The translations under genes and the position numbers were made by a program. A stretch of DNA of 64,000 nt from Macrotrachela quadricornifera (taxonomy: Eukaryota > Rotifera > Eurotatoria > Philodinida > Philodinidae), in assembly GCA_022393335.1 (NCBI GenBank), contig JAJEKB010021488.1, forward strand, positions 2,187,215 through 2,251,214, read 5' to 3'. Below, in pieces: positions 49,537-62,683 of the stretch; position 1 is the stretch's first letter; each line of letters begins with the position of its first letter. Below the pieces are notes generated by a model that saw nothing but the letters and a program-made list of their open reading frames with translations, did no database searches and was not told the DNA's origin.

Positions 49537-52073
49537 TTAACCAAGGTTAACTTGCAAGTTTTCTTCAATCCATTCAGCTAATAAGCGATCGTATTTGTCA
49601 CGATGAGTGCTGATAAGTATAATATATTCTTGCGATCGTTCTTGAGCTAATTGAAGCACATATGCTGAAGCCGTGCCAGCAATTAGAGATAATGAATTCA
49701 GGTGTGATAATCGTTCAGCATCCGTTTGAAGGAAAAGTAGAGTATTCTTACTATTTATCTGATTGATCATATATGCTGATGAGATATCACCATAAGTTTT
49801 CGATACAACATAGAGTAAATCAGCAATGGCGTCAATTTCTTGACTTTTTTCGGCGAGTATCTCAAGGAAGAATTCTTTTTCAGCAAATTGACTGGGTTGT
49901 AAACTGTTAGCCGGTGCATCTTTGACGATTCCAAAGAATTGTTTAACGATCTAAACGGAGAAACGAGTGACAACATCATATATACTGTTTAAAACTTTCT
50001 ATGAAAAGTTGGTTTTCGATGGCTATGTAGCGTTTATTTCCCTTAAAAGATAGATGTACAGATATACTTAAATCGTGAAATCTCAATGGTGACTTCGCTA
50101 TAATCACGTTAAATGTGTTCGTATCTCGATTTTTTGATATTTCGATTCATATGATTATATAAACAACAGGTAATTATCTAGATAGTTCAAAAGCGCCATA
50201 TAAACGTTCTGGTATTGACTACAATCAATTTTTTTGTGCCTATTACTTCAACAAGTCTCTTCTAGTAAGAAAATTCATTTACGTTGGATTTTTTTATGTG
50301 AAGCTCGGTCATGTTGTAGTCTGCCACATCTTTATCTTCATTTACTACCACTATATACTCTCTGAGAGTATCAAGCCATCAGATAAATCGCTAATGTCAA
50401 ATTGGTTGATTTCGATTTCACAGTTTTTATGAGGCGACTATTGAACTCATAGATAGTAATTATTCTATTCAATCTTATAGCATGTTTCCTTTTGATTTCT
50501 CGTCACTAGTTTATCTGTTAAGACTGATACGATATCAGTCAAGTTCCGAAGAAACTAGATCAGTTTCTCACCTTTCACAAGTGAATGACAAAATTTAAGT
50601 TATATTACAGCTGCAAGCACTAAGAAAACTTCTATACATTTCCTGTAAATCTTTATCTTATTAAACCATTATGTAAATAATAGTTTTCTCGACTTATTCC
50701 TACTGTTTTATTTGATGATGATATTTTTTCTGACTTTGCATTTTATCAATGTGCTTTTCTTAGAAGTTTTTTATACTTACTTGCTGTGAAATACGAGTTT
50801 GCATAACTAGTTTGTCAAAGAATTGTATCAGTCTACTCCACTGGCTTTGAATCTTAGTCATTTGTAAAACAGAGTCAAGAAGAATATTCAAAACTTCGAG
50901 TTTATTTGTACCGGTGAGATCCCGAGTATTGATCTTTTTTGTGAACGTCGTCTGATTATGTGCCGAAGCAGTTGGCTGATTGGTTTGTATGTCACGCTTT
51001 TTAGAAATGTTACTAATATATGTAGTATGAGTAAATGCAGTTATCTCAACGATTTCCATGACCACTTTGGTAACGTAATTGAGTTTGTCATCTATTGTAT
51101 AAGATTCTGCAACAGTCTCAGCAGCAATCCGATCGATAGCGTCTAAAGTTGCCGGAAGCATAAGTTCAATAAGTATAGGTGAATCAGCAGCGAGCAACCT
51201 AAAAACTGTTTTCACATGACTAGATAGCTGTTGAGCATTGAATTGAATACGAGGTATTGCAGTATGTGCGCCAAGTACGGCTGAATATATTGAATCTGAT
51301 ATTTGAGCAATTGTTTCCCGAAATGAATTTGGATTTTTAATGTATTGAAAAGCGATATTTGCTGAAGGAGTTAATGGAAAATCACGTTTACTGGCGAGTA
51401 TGAGCAAATGATTCACATAGTTAACTGAGAGTGGTCCAGCCGTTAGTATTCGAAGCCATTCATCAGCCATATTATCTAGTTGCACTAGTTGTTTATTGGG
51501 ATAGGGTTGATCGAAATTATCAATGCCAAAACGATATGCCGAAGCTACAAAATTTACAGATTTCATTTTCTATTAAAAGTATACAATGTAAATGAAACTT
51601 TTTCCGAACTTTTGCAACGAGTTGATCAGAAAACAAGCGCTATTTAGATTAACACTCACTATTCAGCATGTCATTACGATGCATTAATTGTGATGGAGCA
51701 TCATTTTTGTCCATTTGTGGAATGATGTACCGTTTCTTATGGACGAAATCAATGTCACTTTGAAGGAAAGATTCACTGGAGAAATCCAATACTTCGATCA
51801 ATGGCAAGAAAGATTTATGAGTAAGTAATGAAGTATACACATTAGTTGCAATTACTAGTATCAGCATCAAATACAACCAAGATGACACTATAATTAGAAT
51901 AGAAAGCGACATCATGTAACATGATATAGACGGATATTTTACGTTCACTGAATCCTTCTGATTATTTTATCAATCAGGTGTGTTATAGAGCTAGTTACTT
52001 TTAGATAAACAGTGTAAGTTTAAGTTTTAAAAATATCTATAATCAATACTAATTACTCACACTTAACCACCAT
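49537..52073 (-). CDS. Secreted protein, paralog C (short central region)
   Basis: Four exons, complement(join(49537..49950,50781..51544,51660..51887,52061..52073)), 472 residues. Exons 1, 2 and 4 have the same lengths (13, 228, 414 nt) and phases as in A and B; exon 3 is 764 nt instead of 1136. The signal peptide is MVVKLSSWLYLMLILVIATN. Conserved blocks are TAGPLSVNYVNHLLILASKR, QFNAQQLSSHVKTVFRLLAA and QWSRLIQFFDKLVMQTR. After SNISKKRD the protein runs almost directly into the KINTRDLTGTNKLEVLN block shared with B, so the long central region is absent. The last exon carries SKTYGDISSAYMINQINS and LAQERSQEY. Intron 3 is 830 bp. The shared exon plan makes the model firm although the function is unknown. 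Confidence 0.83.
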
Positions 52074-53749
52074 GATGATGATTAGCTCACACAATATTGT
52101 TCTATGTGAACTATGATCCAATCGACGAAAATTTCGCTTAAAATATTTTTTTCTTTGTCTCTAGTGACGGAGAAAAAAAACGACACATGTATAAGCAACA
52201 GATTTATTCTCACCGATCATTTTTTTTTTATCAATTATGTTCTTATTCTGATTCTATTATTCGAATGTCGTTATCGGCGAAAGCCTATAAACTTTCAGTA
52301 GAGTGATATTTTCGAAGAATAATCCAATGTTGTTTGATCGATAGATATAAAAATCACTTCTCACAGTTGTTAGTTGCTGATCGATTGTAAAATCATCAGA
52401 AGAATTGAATTTGCTTAATACAGCAGTCAATAAATCCGGATTATCTTAATAGAATTAATTATATAAGCTGAATTGAATTATCGAACCTTCAGATGCCACT
52501 GTAAGACCTCTGTGAGTAAGAAAAGCATTAGTAAAAGAAGATTATACAATATATTCAAAATTTGAACATTAATCATGAACCATAATTAGAGATATTCAGT
52601 AAAAATCTCCGTCATAAACTTAAATCGTAATATTCTCGGAAAATTCAATATTGCATACTTGACACTTTGGTTTTATAAACTTTTTTGGCTTTGTATTTTG
52701 ATTCTTTTTACCACATGGATAAATTCCTTTGATAAACGGTTCAAGTATGACTACATGTAGCTAAAGTTAGTAGCAGATTCGAATAATTCTATGTTCCATT
52801 CGTGTTCCAAATACAAAGCGATCGGCTCTATTCACTGATATAATTAGATTTCCCATACATCAAACTATATGTGCAAAATTTTCGAAATTATAATTTATCT
52901 ATTGATTGTAGAAAATAGAAGTGACACTAATCATATTTTAGTAAGTTTTATCGAATAGATATAATATTCATCAGATTATTAACATCCAAATTAATAGGTA
53001 TTTTCAATACATTCTTGTATCAACAAAGAGTTCAGATTATCATATATCTCAATCAATCATAAGAGCTTGAAGAAAGATGAACGATTATGTTTTAAAATTA
53101 AGAATATATATATAAGAATTTTGAGCTTATGTAAAAAATCTCATTTTCAAAAACAAGTTCACTAACATGAGAATAGACTGAAATTGATATTTATAATGAA
53201 GAAAAATGATGACTAAACAAAACTCTATTATTTAATAAAGAATACCCAAAAACATATCAAAAGGCTATTATATATATTTAATAAGAATCACTCGTATATT
53301 TTATTAGGATTTTGAAATAATATTATATGACAAAATTAATTTCTTTCTAATTATTTTTCACGATGTATTTATCAGTCAATTTTATAAGAACAATCTGTGA
53401 AGAAAATAAGTTAGTCTTTATATTACTGAAAGCAAAGGAATAAATGGAAAAAAGAGATAGATGATATAATGCTATAAAAGATGTTTATTGGTAAACTGTA
53501 CGGTTTGTTTAAACTCTATTAAACAATTGTAAAAGATTCATAGCAACTAAAAAAGATTTCGAAACTTTGAGAGAACTTTACAACATTTGTAAAGAATATA
53601 TTTGCAAACTGTTTCAATGATCATCTTGTTAAATAATGAAAACTAAACTTATAAAATTTGATATTATTGTTCTATACAACGTCTCGTCAAATTATTTTTA
53701 TTCTCAACAAGAATAATATAGTTTGTCAGATTGTAAAATGAGTAGTTAT
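52074..53749. other. Intergenic, no gene recognised
   Basis: AT-rich DNA upstream of paralog C and downstream of the first TMEM272-like gene. The part next to 52074 should include the promoter of C (weak match ACACATGTAT to the A/B upstream block near 52180). No other feature is seen. Confidence 0.4.
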
Positions 53750-54414
53750 TTAGTTTGATTTTTGTTTTGATATTTTTTTTCTGAGAAAATTATATATTTT
53801 CTTACAGTAAAATCGAATCAACCAAATTAAAAAAATCGACATTAATCCAATGACCATTGATGCAAAGTTAGAGCAGTAATTAAAAACCAATTCATTACAG
53901 AATAATGACGAATCTCCTGACCGAAGTTGAGAATAAACGGCATGAATAATACAAATAATCTAAATTAAAATGCATCAATAAATTGTAAAGATTTTAGTTT
54001 TATTTATATTTACAATGTATACCCAAATAATAGTACCAACACAATATATAACCGATACTCCGAATGCATACTCAAAATATCGTAACTCAGTAGTTGAATC
54101 ATTCAATTTATTGGATGCCATTATTATCTAATTATATAAAGAAAACAGTTAGTTTCAACTATCTTCCTAATGTTACCATAGGAAAATCTTTGGTTGAAAA
54201 GAAACCAATCACTTACAAGAATAGGGATAAGAAGACCACATACTAAACCAAAGAATCCGAAAATAAGAAGACCTTGAGGAAGAATTGGTTGAATTGGACA
54301 TTCATCATATTTTGTAATACCCACATACAGAGAACTACTTGACACAATAAATATAACAGTAAAAATTATACCAAGTATTAAAAGATCTAAGCTGTACTCA
54401 AATATACGATTCAT
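53750..54414 (-). CDS. TMEM272-like four-helix membrane protein, copy 1
   Basis: Three exons, complement(join(53750..53959,54023..54127,54217..54414)), 170 residues, introns 63 and 89 bp, all phase 0. Four hydrophobic segments can be seen: about 11-30 (LLILGIIFTVIFIVSSSSLY), 47-66 (PQGLLIFGFFGLVCGLLIPI), about 84-108 in exon 2 and the start of exon 3, and about 134-154 (ASMVIGLMSIFLIWLIRFYC). The motif YDECPIQPILP between helices 1 and 2 matches the NECPxQPxxP signature of TMEM272-like proteins. The short C-terminal tail is Lys-rich. Function of the family is not established. A paralog with the same exon plan lies just upstream. Confidence 0.78.
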
Positions 54415-54974
54415 CTTTTTTTGTTATATGTGACTAAAGAAGTTTCTTTCGTTTATTGTCAACATAATGATGATGTCATACCAATTTACTGAGAAAAATA
54501 AATAAGTGACGACGTGGCAAATCATATTAGTGATAGAAGTAAATAGGAAAGAAACAAATTCGTGATTCATGATTATTTACATACACCCTATACCAAATGT
54601 GACGTGTAACATGAATCAAAAAGTACCATATATTCGTGCACTACTGATTGCATCAGAAAATTTAATGAAATATTAACACAATATTTTACTGTAGAAAAAT
54701 CATTTTAAGAAATGTATCGCGGCCAGTGGTGATAAGTTATTGTTTTGAAAGAGCAGCATTTTTGTATTAGATTAATAAAGGTCAAAAGCCTTGAATTAAT
54801 GAATTCTTCATTTTTTATTTTAAAATTTAAATTGTTTTACAAGCTAAAAAATCCACCAGAACACATTACAGAAACGTAGAATGCTCTTTTTAACGTACAA
54901 GATTTTATTGAAAATTGCTTGAAAACTTTTTAAAATCGTCAAATTTAGTATGAGCACCATTCGTTATACTCACA

Positions 54975-55739
54975 TCAGAAATTATTTAATTGTATTAGAT
55001 TAAAAAAAATGAATAAACAACATAAACAAAGACTTATTATCCATATAGTCAGTTTTTTTCTAAGAAAATTATAAAATATCTTGCCAAAATATCGAATCAA
55101 CCAAATTAAATATGTCAATGCTATCGTAATCACAGTTATTGCAAAAACATAGCAGAAATTATAAATCGACGTATGACAGAATGACTTCAGATTATCTGAA
55201 TTGACCGATTGATATTCAGAATAGTTTGTATAAAGTACAAAAGCAATCTATATATTATAATTCATATAATATTCAAAAATCAAAATCTTACTATATTTTA
55301 CGTACAACAAATGCTAATATGGTAGCACTAATTCCATATATAGCCACTGCTGCAATTGCATATACTAAATACCATAAATGAGTACCTGAGTCATCTACTT
55401 TGAAGAATGATATCACTATCTAAAAGAACATAAAGATTTCCAGGTAAGCAAATATTTATTTGATATTATCTATCTTGCAAAGCTACACTTATAAAACGAT
55501 TACTAATAGTTTTCTAAAACCTTCCTACTTACTAGAATAAGAGCAAGGATACTACATATTAAGCCAATAAGTCCAAAGATGAGAAGACCTTGAGGAAAAA
55601 TTGGTTGAAATGGACATTCATTGTAGTTTATAAAACCCAAATATAAAGAACTGATGGATATGCCAAAAAGAAAAGTGAATATAGGACCAATCACTATAGA
55701 TGCTCGCCACAGTTCCGAGAGGTGGCTCATTGGTTTCAA
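54975..55739 (-). CDS. TMEM272-like four-helix membrane protein, copy 2
   Basis: Three exons, complement(join(54975..55247,55306..55419,55533..55739)), 197 residues, introns 58 and 113 bp, all phase 0. Layout matches the neighbouring copy: helix 1 (SIVIGPIFTFLFGISISSLY), loop motif YNECPFQPIFP, helix 2 (PQGLLIFGLIGLICSILALI), helix 3 in exon 2 (YLVYAIAAVAIYGISATILA), helix 4 in exon 3 (YVFAITVITIALTYLIWLIR). The C-terminus is longer than in copy 1 because the stop codon lies later, and it adds a further hydrophobic stretch (IISLCLCCLFIFF). A second Met three codons in leaves the start slightly uncertain. Confidence 0.76.
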
Positions 55740-57254
55740 TATATTTTATCAAATGTATTTTTTCCACTCGTTGTTAATAAAATAATGATGTCATACTTAT
55801 TCGCTTATATGATGACGAATGACAACGTGGCAAATGTTACTCCACTAATAGAATGAAGAAAGCAGGTAATAACATTATGATTCATAATGATGCAAACATC
55901 AAACAGGTAGAATGTAATATGTTCGATTAATCAAAAAATACTTTTTTTTGTCAGATCACATTCAAATCTATCGATTTATAAATACCAAAATGGACTTTAT
56001 TCTATCTTTACTTTTGTTTGGAGAAAATATGTTTTAACTGTTATTGCTTTCTAGTAACAATAGAAATTTTTGTTTGATATAAATTTATATCTTTTTAAAT
56101 TAGATTTTGACTTTTCGAAAACTCGAATAATTGTGGAAGCAAGTATGCTCGGCTATTGTATAGTTCATTTTGTTATTAAAATTGGATTTTTGATATTCTG
56201 CTGCAAGATTTGAAATCTATGACAATGATAGAAATGGGAGTCAATCTCGGATAAATAATGTATATATTATCTTTAGCATCGAGAAAAACATAATTTTTAT
56301 ATTACAACTTAACATGCTAGTTTTCCTATAATGTTCATTTACTCGATTATTAGAAATAAGACTTAGTAGTCTTCTCTTTCACATATAGAAACAATTTGGA
56401 TTTAGTTTTGATCAGTAGTACAACTTTATGAATTGATGAGGCGATTATGACTTTGAGAATAATCCTCTTGTTAAATATTGAAAACATAACTTTTAAATTT
56501 GATATTATCTATTCAATTTTATTCATGAATAAAATATATTAACATAGGTACATTATTTATTACTTTTCCGTGATTAATTTAAATTTAAATTATATATTTA
56601 TTTACAACAAAGTGATGCTTCGTCTTTCGAAGAATAGAATAAATGAATTAATGATAGAAACAAAAACAGAACAGGTTAAATGATCTTACTAGGGAAGGCC
56701 ACCAACTGCTCCCTCGCTTTTAAGCTAAAACTTAGCTGATAACAGGTAATCGAGAGCGCTGATTCTGAATATCACAATGGTTTTTGCTCGCTTTTGATTT
56801 AAAGACCCCTTTCTTAAAGATGTTGGTTTTTCAACCAAAACACAATTTTAACTTAGATAATTTTTAATCTGTCCAAATGAACGAGTGCGTCGTCAAATCT
56901 ACGGAAAACAATTTTTCAGGGTTTTCAGCAAGATTTTGGGGGAATTTTCTGTGTCTAAAACTTTAAAAAAGACGGAAAAACCGCTAATATTTTTACATAT
57001 TTTATGGAAGAATAACTACTGATTTTCACACATGTTACTAGCGATTTGTGATAAAGAGGACAATAGAGCAGTTTCACAGAACCACGATTCGTTAAAATAT
57101 TTGCAATGTTTTCAATGGAAATGATAATTGGTAAAAAAGTGTTGAAAACACAATTTCTTCGAACATGAGGCACAAATTATAAAAATAGACTCATCACAGC
57201 CTTTTTCTCCACACTATATATGAGTTCCTGAACTTGTAAAGCAAACTTGGTCAA
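55740..57254. other. Intergenic, no gene recognised
   Basis: The first few hundred bases should contain the promoter of TMEM272-like copy 2. The part from about 56690 on is less AT-rich and probably belongs to the pogo-like element whose transposase remnant starts at 57255, but no terminal repeat was identified. Confidence 0.4.
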
Positions 57255-57873
57255 CGCTGACAACTGGAAAACGAAGCGCATTTAATCATTGGCGTGAAAA
57301 TATCTGCGCTCAATTGATTGTACATGAGACTGACTAAACGTATGATGTTATTTTGTTTGTGTAAGTGTATATCTAATTCATCCAATGCTACACGATGATA
57401 ACATGCCTTGAGGAAATTTTAAATTTGTCTGTTGAAATAACAATCTAGTAGCTGTAGCTCGTCAGTTATATTTTGTGGTATTTATAAATGTGTCTCTTTT
57501 ACCATCGCAATTTTTCGAGTTGATAGAGTTCTTTGCGATTTTGTTCTGGGTAACTGTCTGATGGCAGCAAACATTTAGCACCAACTAACGGAAGAAAACA
57601 GTTATCTCTCCAATGTTCAACCAATGAAGTAGTAAGTTTTCCCGACGCCGAACAGATTATAACGACATTTTTTGGCCGAAACAAGCATCTCTTAACTTTC
57701 TCCCCCATTTTTCCTATAGAAAAAGCGAGTGATAGCGGTTTAAAACGGTTCGACTAACATTTTTCGATTGATCAGATGCAAAAATCCTTTTTTCATCAAC
57801 GAAAGAGATAGTACGATTGAAGTGTAATTCTTTTTCGACGCCTGTTTGGTCTGTATTAAAAATTTCAGATGGT
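57255..57873 (-). pseudogene. pogo/Tigger-like DDE transposase remnant
   Basis: On the minus strand, in order from the piggyBac insertion: IFNTDQTGVEKELHFNRTIS (first catalytic Asp region, NxDxTG), then after a stop SASGKLTTSLVEHWRDNCFLP and LLPSDSYPEQ (second catalytic region, normally LxxDSWxGQ), then after another stop IPQNITDELQLLDCYFNRQI (normally TTxxLQPLDVxFFR) and NNIIRLVSLMYNQLSADIF. This order is diagnostic of pogo-type transposases. Several stops and frame changes make it inactive. The frame appears to continue on the far side of the piggyBac element (59793 upward on the minus strand), which inserted into it. Confidence 0.75.
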
Positions 57874-57877
57874 TTAA

Positions 57878-59788
57878 CACATTCACCACGGTTCAGTTTT
57901 CTTGGGGAAAGTCTTCGAAATATCCACTCCTGTCAATAGTTAACTTCTAATAGATGCACGTAGTGACCTATTCACTATCGTGTACGGATGATTCATCGTT
58001 CTCTTCTTTATATCATGAGTCAGAGCAAAAATTTTCCAGTTTTTCCTACTTATTCTTGTTTCTGTATTTTTACGTATAAAAGCAGCCGAACTTTCCGAAT
58101 CGTTTACATGTCGTTCGAAGAAACCGCTACAGAAGGGAACGCTAGCTCACTTAGTGAACTGAGTTTTTTGGATGATGATCTGGATAGAATGCACCTTGAA
58201 TCTGAAAGCTCCGACGAAGAAATGTCTGATGATGAGGTGAGTTCAAACGTCTGGAATGAAATAGAATCGGAATCGGATACAGAATTTATGGAAGATCATG
58301 GGCTCGTGGGAGAAGTAATTTCTGCTTTGGAGGATAATGTGATCAATCCTATCGATTGTTATCGACATTTCATCACAGACGAAATTATCCATCTTATAGT
58401 TCGTGAAACAAATCGATATGCGGAGCAATATTTACAAGCCCATGAGATTAGCAGACGGTCCAAATATCGTGAATGGAAATCAATCAATCATGAAGAAATG
58501 CTCAAGTTCTTTGGGATTATTATCGAGATGGAGTTGGTACAAATGCCGCAGCTGAACCACTACTCGAGCAGCAGTCAGTTGTATGGGTCGGAGATTATTC
58601 GTAGTGCTATGTCGAGAGAGAGGTTCGAATTACTCCTAAAGTTTTGGGATTTTTCGAACAACAATAACAAGAATTCGAACTAAGACAGACTGTTCAAGTT
58701 GAAACCACTCTTAGATTTACTGAAAGCGAGGTTTTCATCAGCATATATGCCTGGTTCAGTTATTAGTATTGATGAAAGTATGATACCATAGCAAGGCAGG
58801 CTTTTATTCAGACAATATGTACCTGGTAAAGCCCACAAGTACGGTATAAAGATGTACCAATTAGCGGCTACCAATGGATACACTTGGAATTATGTTATAT
58901 ATACTGGTGAGCAGGAATCGATCGCAGGTGTTGGACAAGCTCAGACAGTAGTAATGAACTTATTCGATGGTCTGGATGGATGTTATCGAACTGTAGTAGC
59001 CGTCAACTACTTTACGAGTATTTCTCTTGCGAAATATCTGTTGGAACATGATACATATCTTATTGGAACACTAAGAAGGAATCGTGTTGGATCCGGAAGG
59101 GAAGTTCTTCAGGAAGAGCTTAGTAATGGTGAAGTTTATGGGCTCCAGAATAAAGACGGAATGAAATTGATCATGTGGAAAGATAACCGAGACGTCTTGA
59201 TGATATCTACAAGACTATCGCATTCAGCATGTGTGGTAGACAGTGGAAAAACAAATTTTCAAAATGAGCGCATCATGAAGCTCCAAGTTGTATTAGATTA
59301 CAACGAAGGAAGACAAGGTATTGATTTATCTAATCAACTATCAGCATATTACATGTGTCTCAGGAAGTCAATAAAATGGTACCGCAAAGTGGCATTTGCA
59401 TTAGTTTTTGGGACGGCACTAGTAAATAGCTATTTGATATACAAGGAAAACTACACAGAAAGCAAAGTGACCATACTGTAGTTTCATGAAAGTCTTGTAT
59501 TGATTTTTACGAGAAAAATAGGGAACAACAATCAAGAGAAGCGTGGCATTCAACAACAAAGAAAATAAAAACTTTCTGTTCTGATTGTAACAAATTTTTT
59601 TGTTTTGATTATTTTAACGAGAAGCATTATGCTATGTAATAAATAATTTTGAAAATAGCGAAGGTAAACCAGATCGCACATTATGTGCAGCCTTCCGCCT
59701 AGGAATAAAAGAAAAGGAAGCGTTTTTCTATTAACTTTCTTGTTAAAATATAGTGGGGTCCACCAGTGGACCCATCGTGGTGAATGTG
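57878..59788. mobile_element. piggyBac element with terminal repeats and TTAA duplications
   Basis: The left end CACATTCACCACG (57878-57890) is exactly inverted at the right end CGTGGTGAATGTG (59776-59788). TTAA flanks both ends (57874-57877 and 59789-59792), the target duplication typical of piggyBac. A subterminal inverted word GGTCCACCAGTGGACC lies near 59757. Total 1,911 bp; it contains one transposase gene in plus orientation that is no longer functional. Confidence 0.92.
58108..59639 (+). pseudogene. piggyBac transposase, inactivated
   Basis: The start is probably Met 58108 (MSFEETATEG; the longer upstream frame is in the element's left leader). An acidic N-terminal region is followed by the DDE domain. 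The frame is interrupted by TAA at 58681, TAG at 58789 (inside SIDESMIP-stop-QGRLLF, where Trp is usual) and TAG at 59479, and a frameshift lies near 59565. The first catalytic Asp is present (SIDESM), and the third is in LDYNEGRQGIDLSNQ. The second, normally in VDNxFTS, has become AVNYFTS (Asp to Val). The C-terminal Cys-rich zinc finger survives as FCSDCNKFFCFDYFNEKHY. Otherwise the reading frame is well kept, so decay is fairly recent. Confidence 0.85.
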
Positions 59789-59870
59789 TTAATAGGCATC
59801 ATAAAATAACACGGTGATCCACTTTCTCTCTTATACAACCTTGTATCATTATCTTTACTTATTCACACAG

Positions 59871-59975
59871 ACGCTCACCACACTCAATCTCTCGGGCAAT
59901 CAAATCGGAGAGAACCTTTTCAAGCAGGTGAATGAACTGATGCAACGTAACGAGCAAATAAAGGGAGAAGCATAG
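59871..59975 (+). pseudogene. Solitary LRR terminal exon
   Basis: After a CACACAG acceptor the plus strand reads TLTTLNLSGNQIGENLFKQV and continues NELMQRNEQIKGEA to a TAG. This is 34 codons, the same form as the terminal exon of the LRR gene at 5129-5230 (33 codons). No further LRR exons were found upstream, where the pogo and piggyBac elements lie. It is probably the left-over 3' end of an LRR gene destroyed by transposon activity. Confidence 0.6.
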
Positions 59976-62683
59976 CATTAATTTCATGAGTGCGCATAAA
60001 AATAATTGTTGAACAATAGGTTTTCTGTATTTTGCTAGAAATTGGAATAAAACTGTAATCCCGTGTATTTGATGCAGCTATTTAGATTAGATAGAGACCA
60101 GGCTGAAATAACTGAGCTGTTCATATGATGAATTGGAAAGATACTCATGAGCAGATTAAATGGGTGGATGATGTCGTAGATCATAGAAGTTTTCTGATGT
60201 AGGACGAGAGTTATTGTTTATCCTTAACATGGTCATCGATAAGCGTACAGATCAGATGTTACAGAGTTTGTGATAGGATGTTGGAAGTCTTGCAGCAAAG
60301 ATAGTTACATCGATAGTTTCATAAGTCAATTTATAATATCACCTCATAATATACAAGAAAATCATAAAACCAAAGATATATTTAATCTGAACTTTTTAAT
60401 TATTCTTTACATGCATTGAGAAAAAATAATTTTTCATTACATCTGATTAACTATTAGGAAAGAATGGAGGAGGTTTTTCGTTGATTTTGGTCCCTGTAGA
60501 AAACGTCGGTAGTTTCACATGAAACTTTCATCAAATGTAGGATTCATAGGCAGTAGTCACTCATAAAAATTTCAGCTTAATTGGTCAAACTTTTGCCTTA
60601 CTTTGGTGATTTATCAGATAAGCCCTAAAGTGATCTATATTAGTGAGATTGTGTGCCTTCATTCTTCGCTATCCGGTTTAAAACCGAAGCCTTTTGTTCA
60701 GCATCAATACCAGTTATTCAAAGTTTCAAAAATAAAAAAGAACTGATGAAGGAGAGAGAAATACTCCGAAACGTTTTCATATAATAATAAAATTAATTTA
60801 CTTAATTAACACTAACAAGTCATTATCAGGAAGAGAAATTAATTCACAAACTTTAATATTAATACATATAAATAAATATCGGAATGAAAAACACCAATAA
60901 CTTCAATTTTATTTAAATAAAATAATTTTTTTTTTCGTTTAATTGAAGATTTTATTCGACATATTATTTATCATATAAATAGATAGAACAGATGAAAAGA
61001 TTTGTTTTTCTTATTTAATTTAATTAATCAATGAATTTAAATATACTTTCATGTTATTGAATAATATCTTTTATTTGTTTATGAAAAAAGTTCGAATAAA
61101 ATAAGTAAATTTTAAAAAATGTTTCCTTATTTAATCATTTCGATGGTTTTATATTCTTAATCAAATTATTTAAATATATTTCTCTTTGGTAAGAATTAAC
61201 TTATTCATATTTGTTTATTATTAATTAATGAATTTATTTAGAATTTTTTTTTTTAATTTTTGTTTTACTTACTCATATCAATGAAGTCTTTTTTGATGGT
61301 TGTCTACGTGTGCATTGATGCATGATCATAGTTTCAGACTCAACTGTTAGGATCAGGATGAACCATTGTAGTTACTTGAATAATCGCGATTTTTTTTCCC
61401 AATTCTGATGCCATGAGATATGATCAGTCAGCTTTACAAGAATTATATGGCTTCACAATATTGAATTCAAGAGATAAAAAATAAATGCAACTGTTATACA
61501 ATAACAATATTTAGAATGAAAACACAGATGTTTTTTTGAAAGTACAAATAAAGATACATTTGATATGTTAATAACAAATCGAAAAATAACTAATGAAAAC
61601 ATTTGTTTTGTTGGATAGAGAAATAATATCACATTGGAATTTATCATTACTAAGTTGTATTGAAATTTCTATACAAATAAATTAATAATCAAATATAAAT
61701 CGATAAGGAATGTTATTCTAGAAAAAGACAAATCTATGTTGATTAATAGTTAAAAATCTTTCTATCTATTTTTCATTCTAACAAATTTCTATCAAGAATA
61801 ACAATAAACAGTATTTTCAAATTATTTGATTAATTTTCATCATTTTAATTAATTAATTCATTCGTATTGATAAAAAATATTATTTTTCCAAATGATGATT
61901 GCTTGATCAAACCATATCAAATACATATATATATATGATATTCTCCTCTTATTTGTTGATATTTAGATACTATTATGAGCATCAATGCGTGAAAACATAT
62001 ATCAATGATATAATAACACATGAATACATCAGTATTCGACAACTTGTTCAAATTTCAGAAATAATTTTTTTAGAAAAGTAGATAGGATAAATTGTTTTTC
62101 TATCAAGTAGTTTTGAATCTAAACGATAAAAAAATGTTTTTAAAGTTCTTCAATAGTAGATATCATCAAACATATACAAAATCATTTAAACTTGAATATA
62201 TTTACGTAATATACTAATTTACCTTTTTCACTTACTCATGCCGTTAAAGTATATTTAGTTTATTATAAATGATTGGAGAAAAAAGACGTATTATTTACAT
62301 GTGGGTAGACATAAATTGCGTAAATCTTCTCTTTCTAGTAATAAAGAGTAAAAAAGGATTATTATAGAAAAGTAATTGCGTTTAACTCAAATTCTGAAGA
62401 ATAGACGAATAGATCGACGCTTCAACGAGTCTACCTTTCTGTACTTTGTAAATGCAATAAAAATAAATCCATCAGATAAATGACGTATTTGACGTCAACT
62501 TAAATACCTATAATTAACGTATATTTTTATCTGTATATTTTTTTCTTTTACGCAATCAATATTTATTTTTGTAATGCATTGTAACCATATCTGTATATAT
62601 ACATCTGAAATTGTACATCATTGATCATAATTACATGATTACTAAATATTAATACCAATATCTGTAAGAAGACGTGAATAAAA
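59976..62683. other. Intergenic, no gene recognised
   Basis: Very AT-rich, especially 60800-62250. Short open frames on both strands lack any protein-like pattern. The last few hundred bases precede the Cys-rich gene and should contain its promoter; a TATATATA run lies near 61926 and TATATATACAT near 62593, but neither can be assigned with confidence. Confidence 0.4.
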
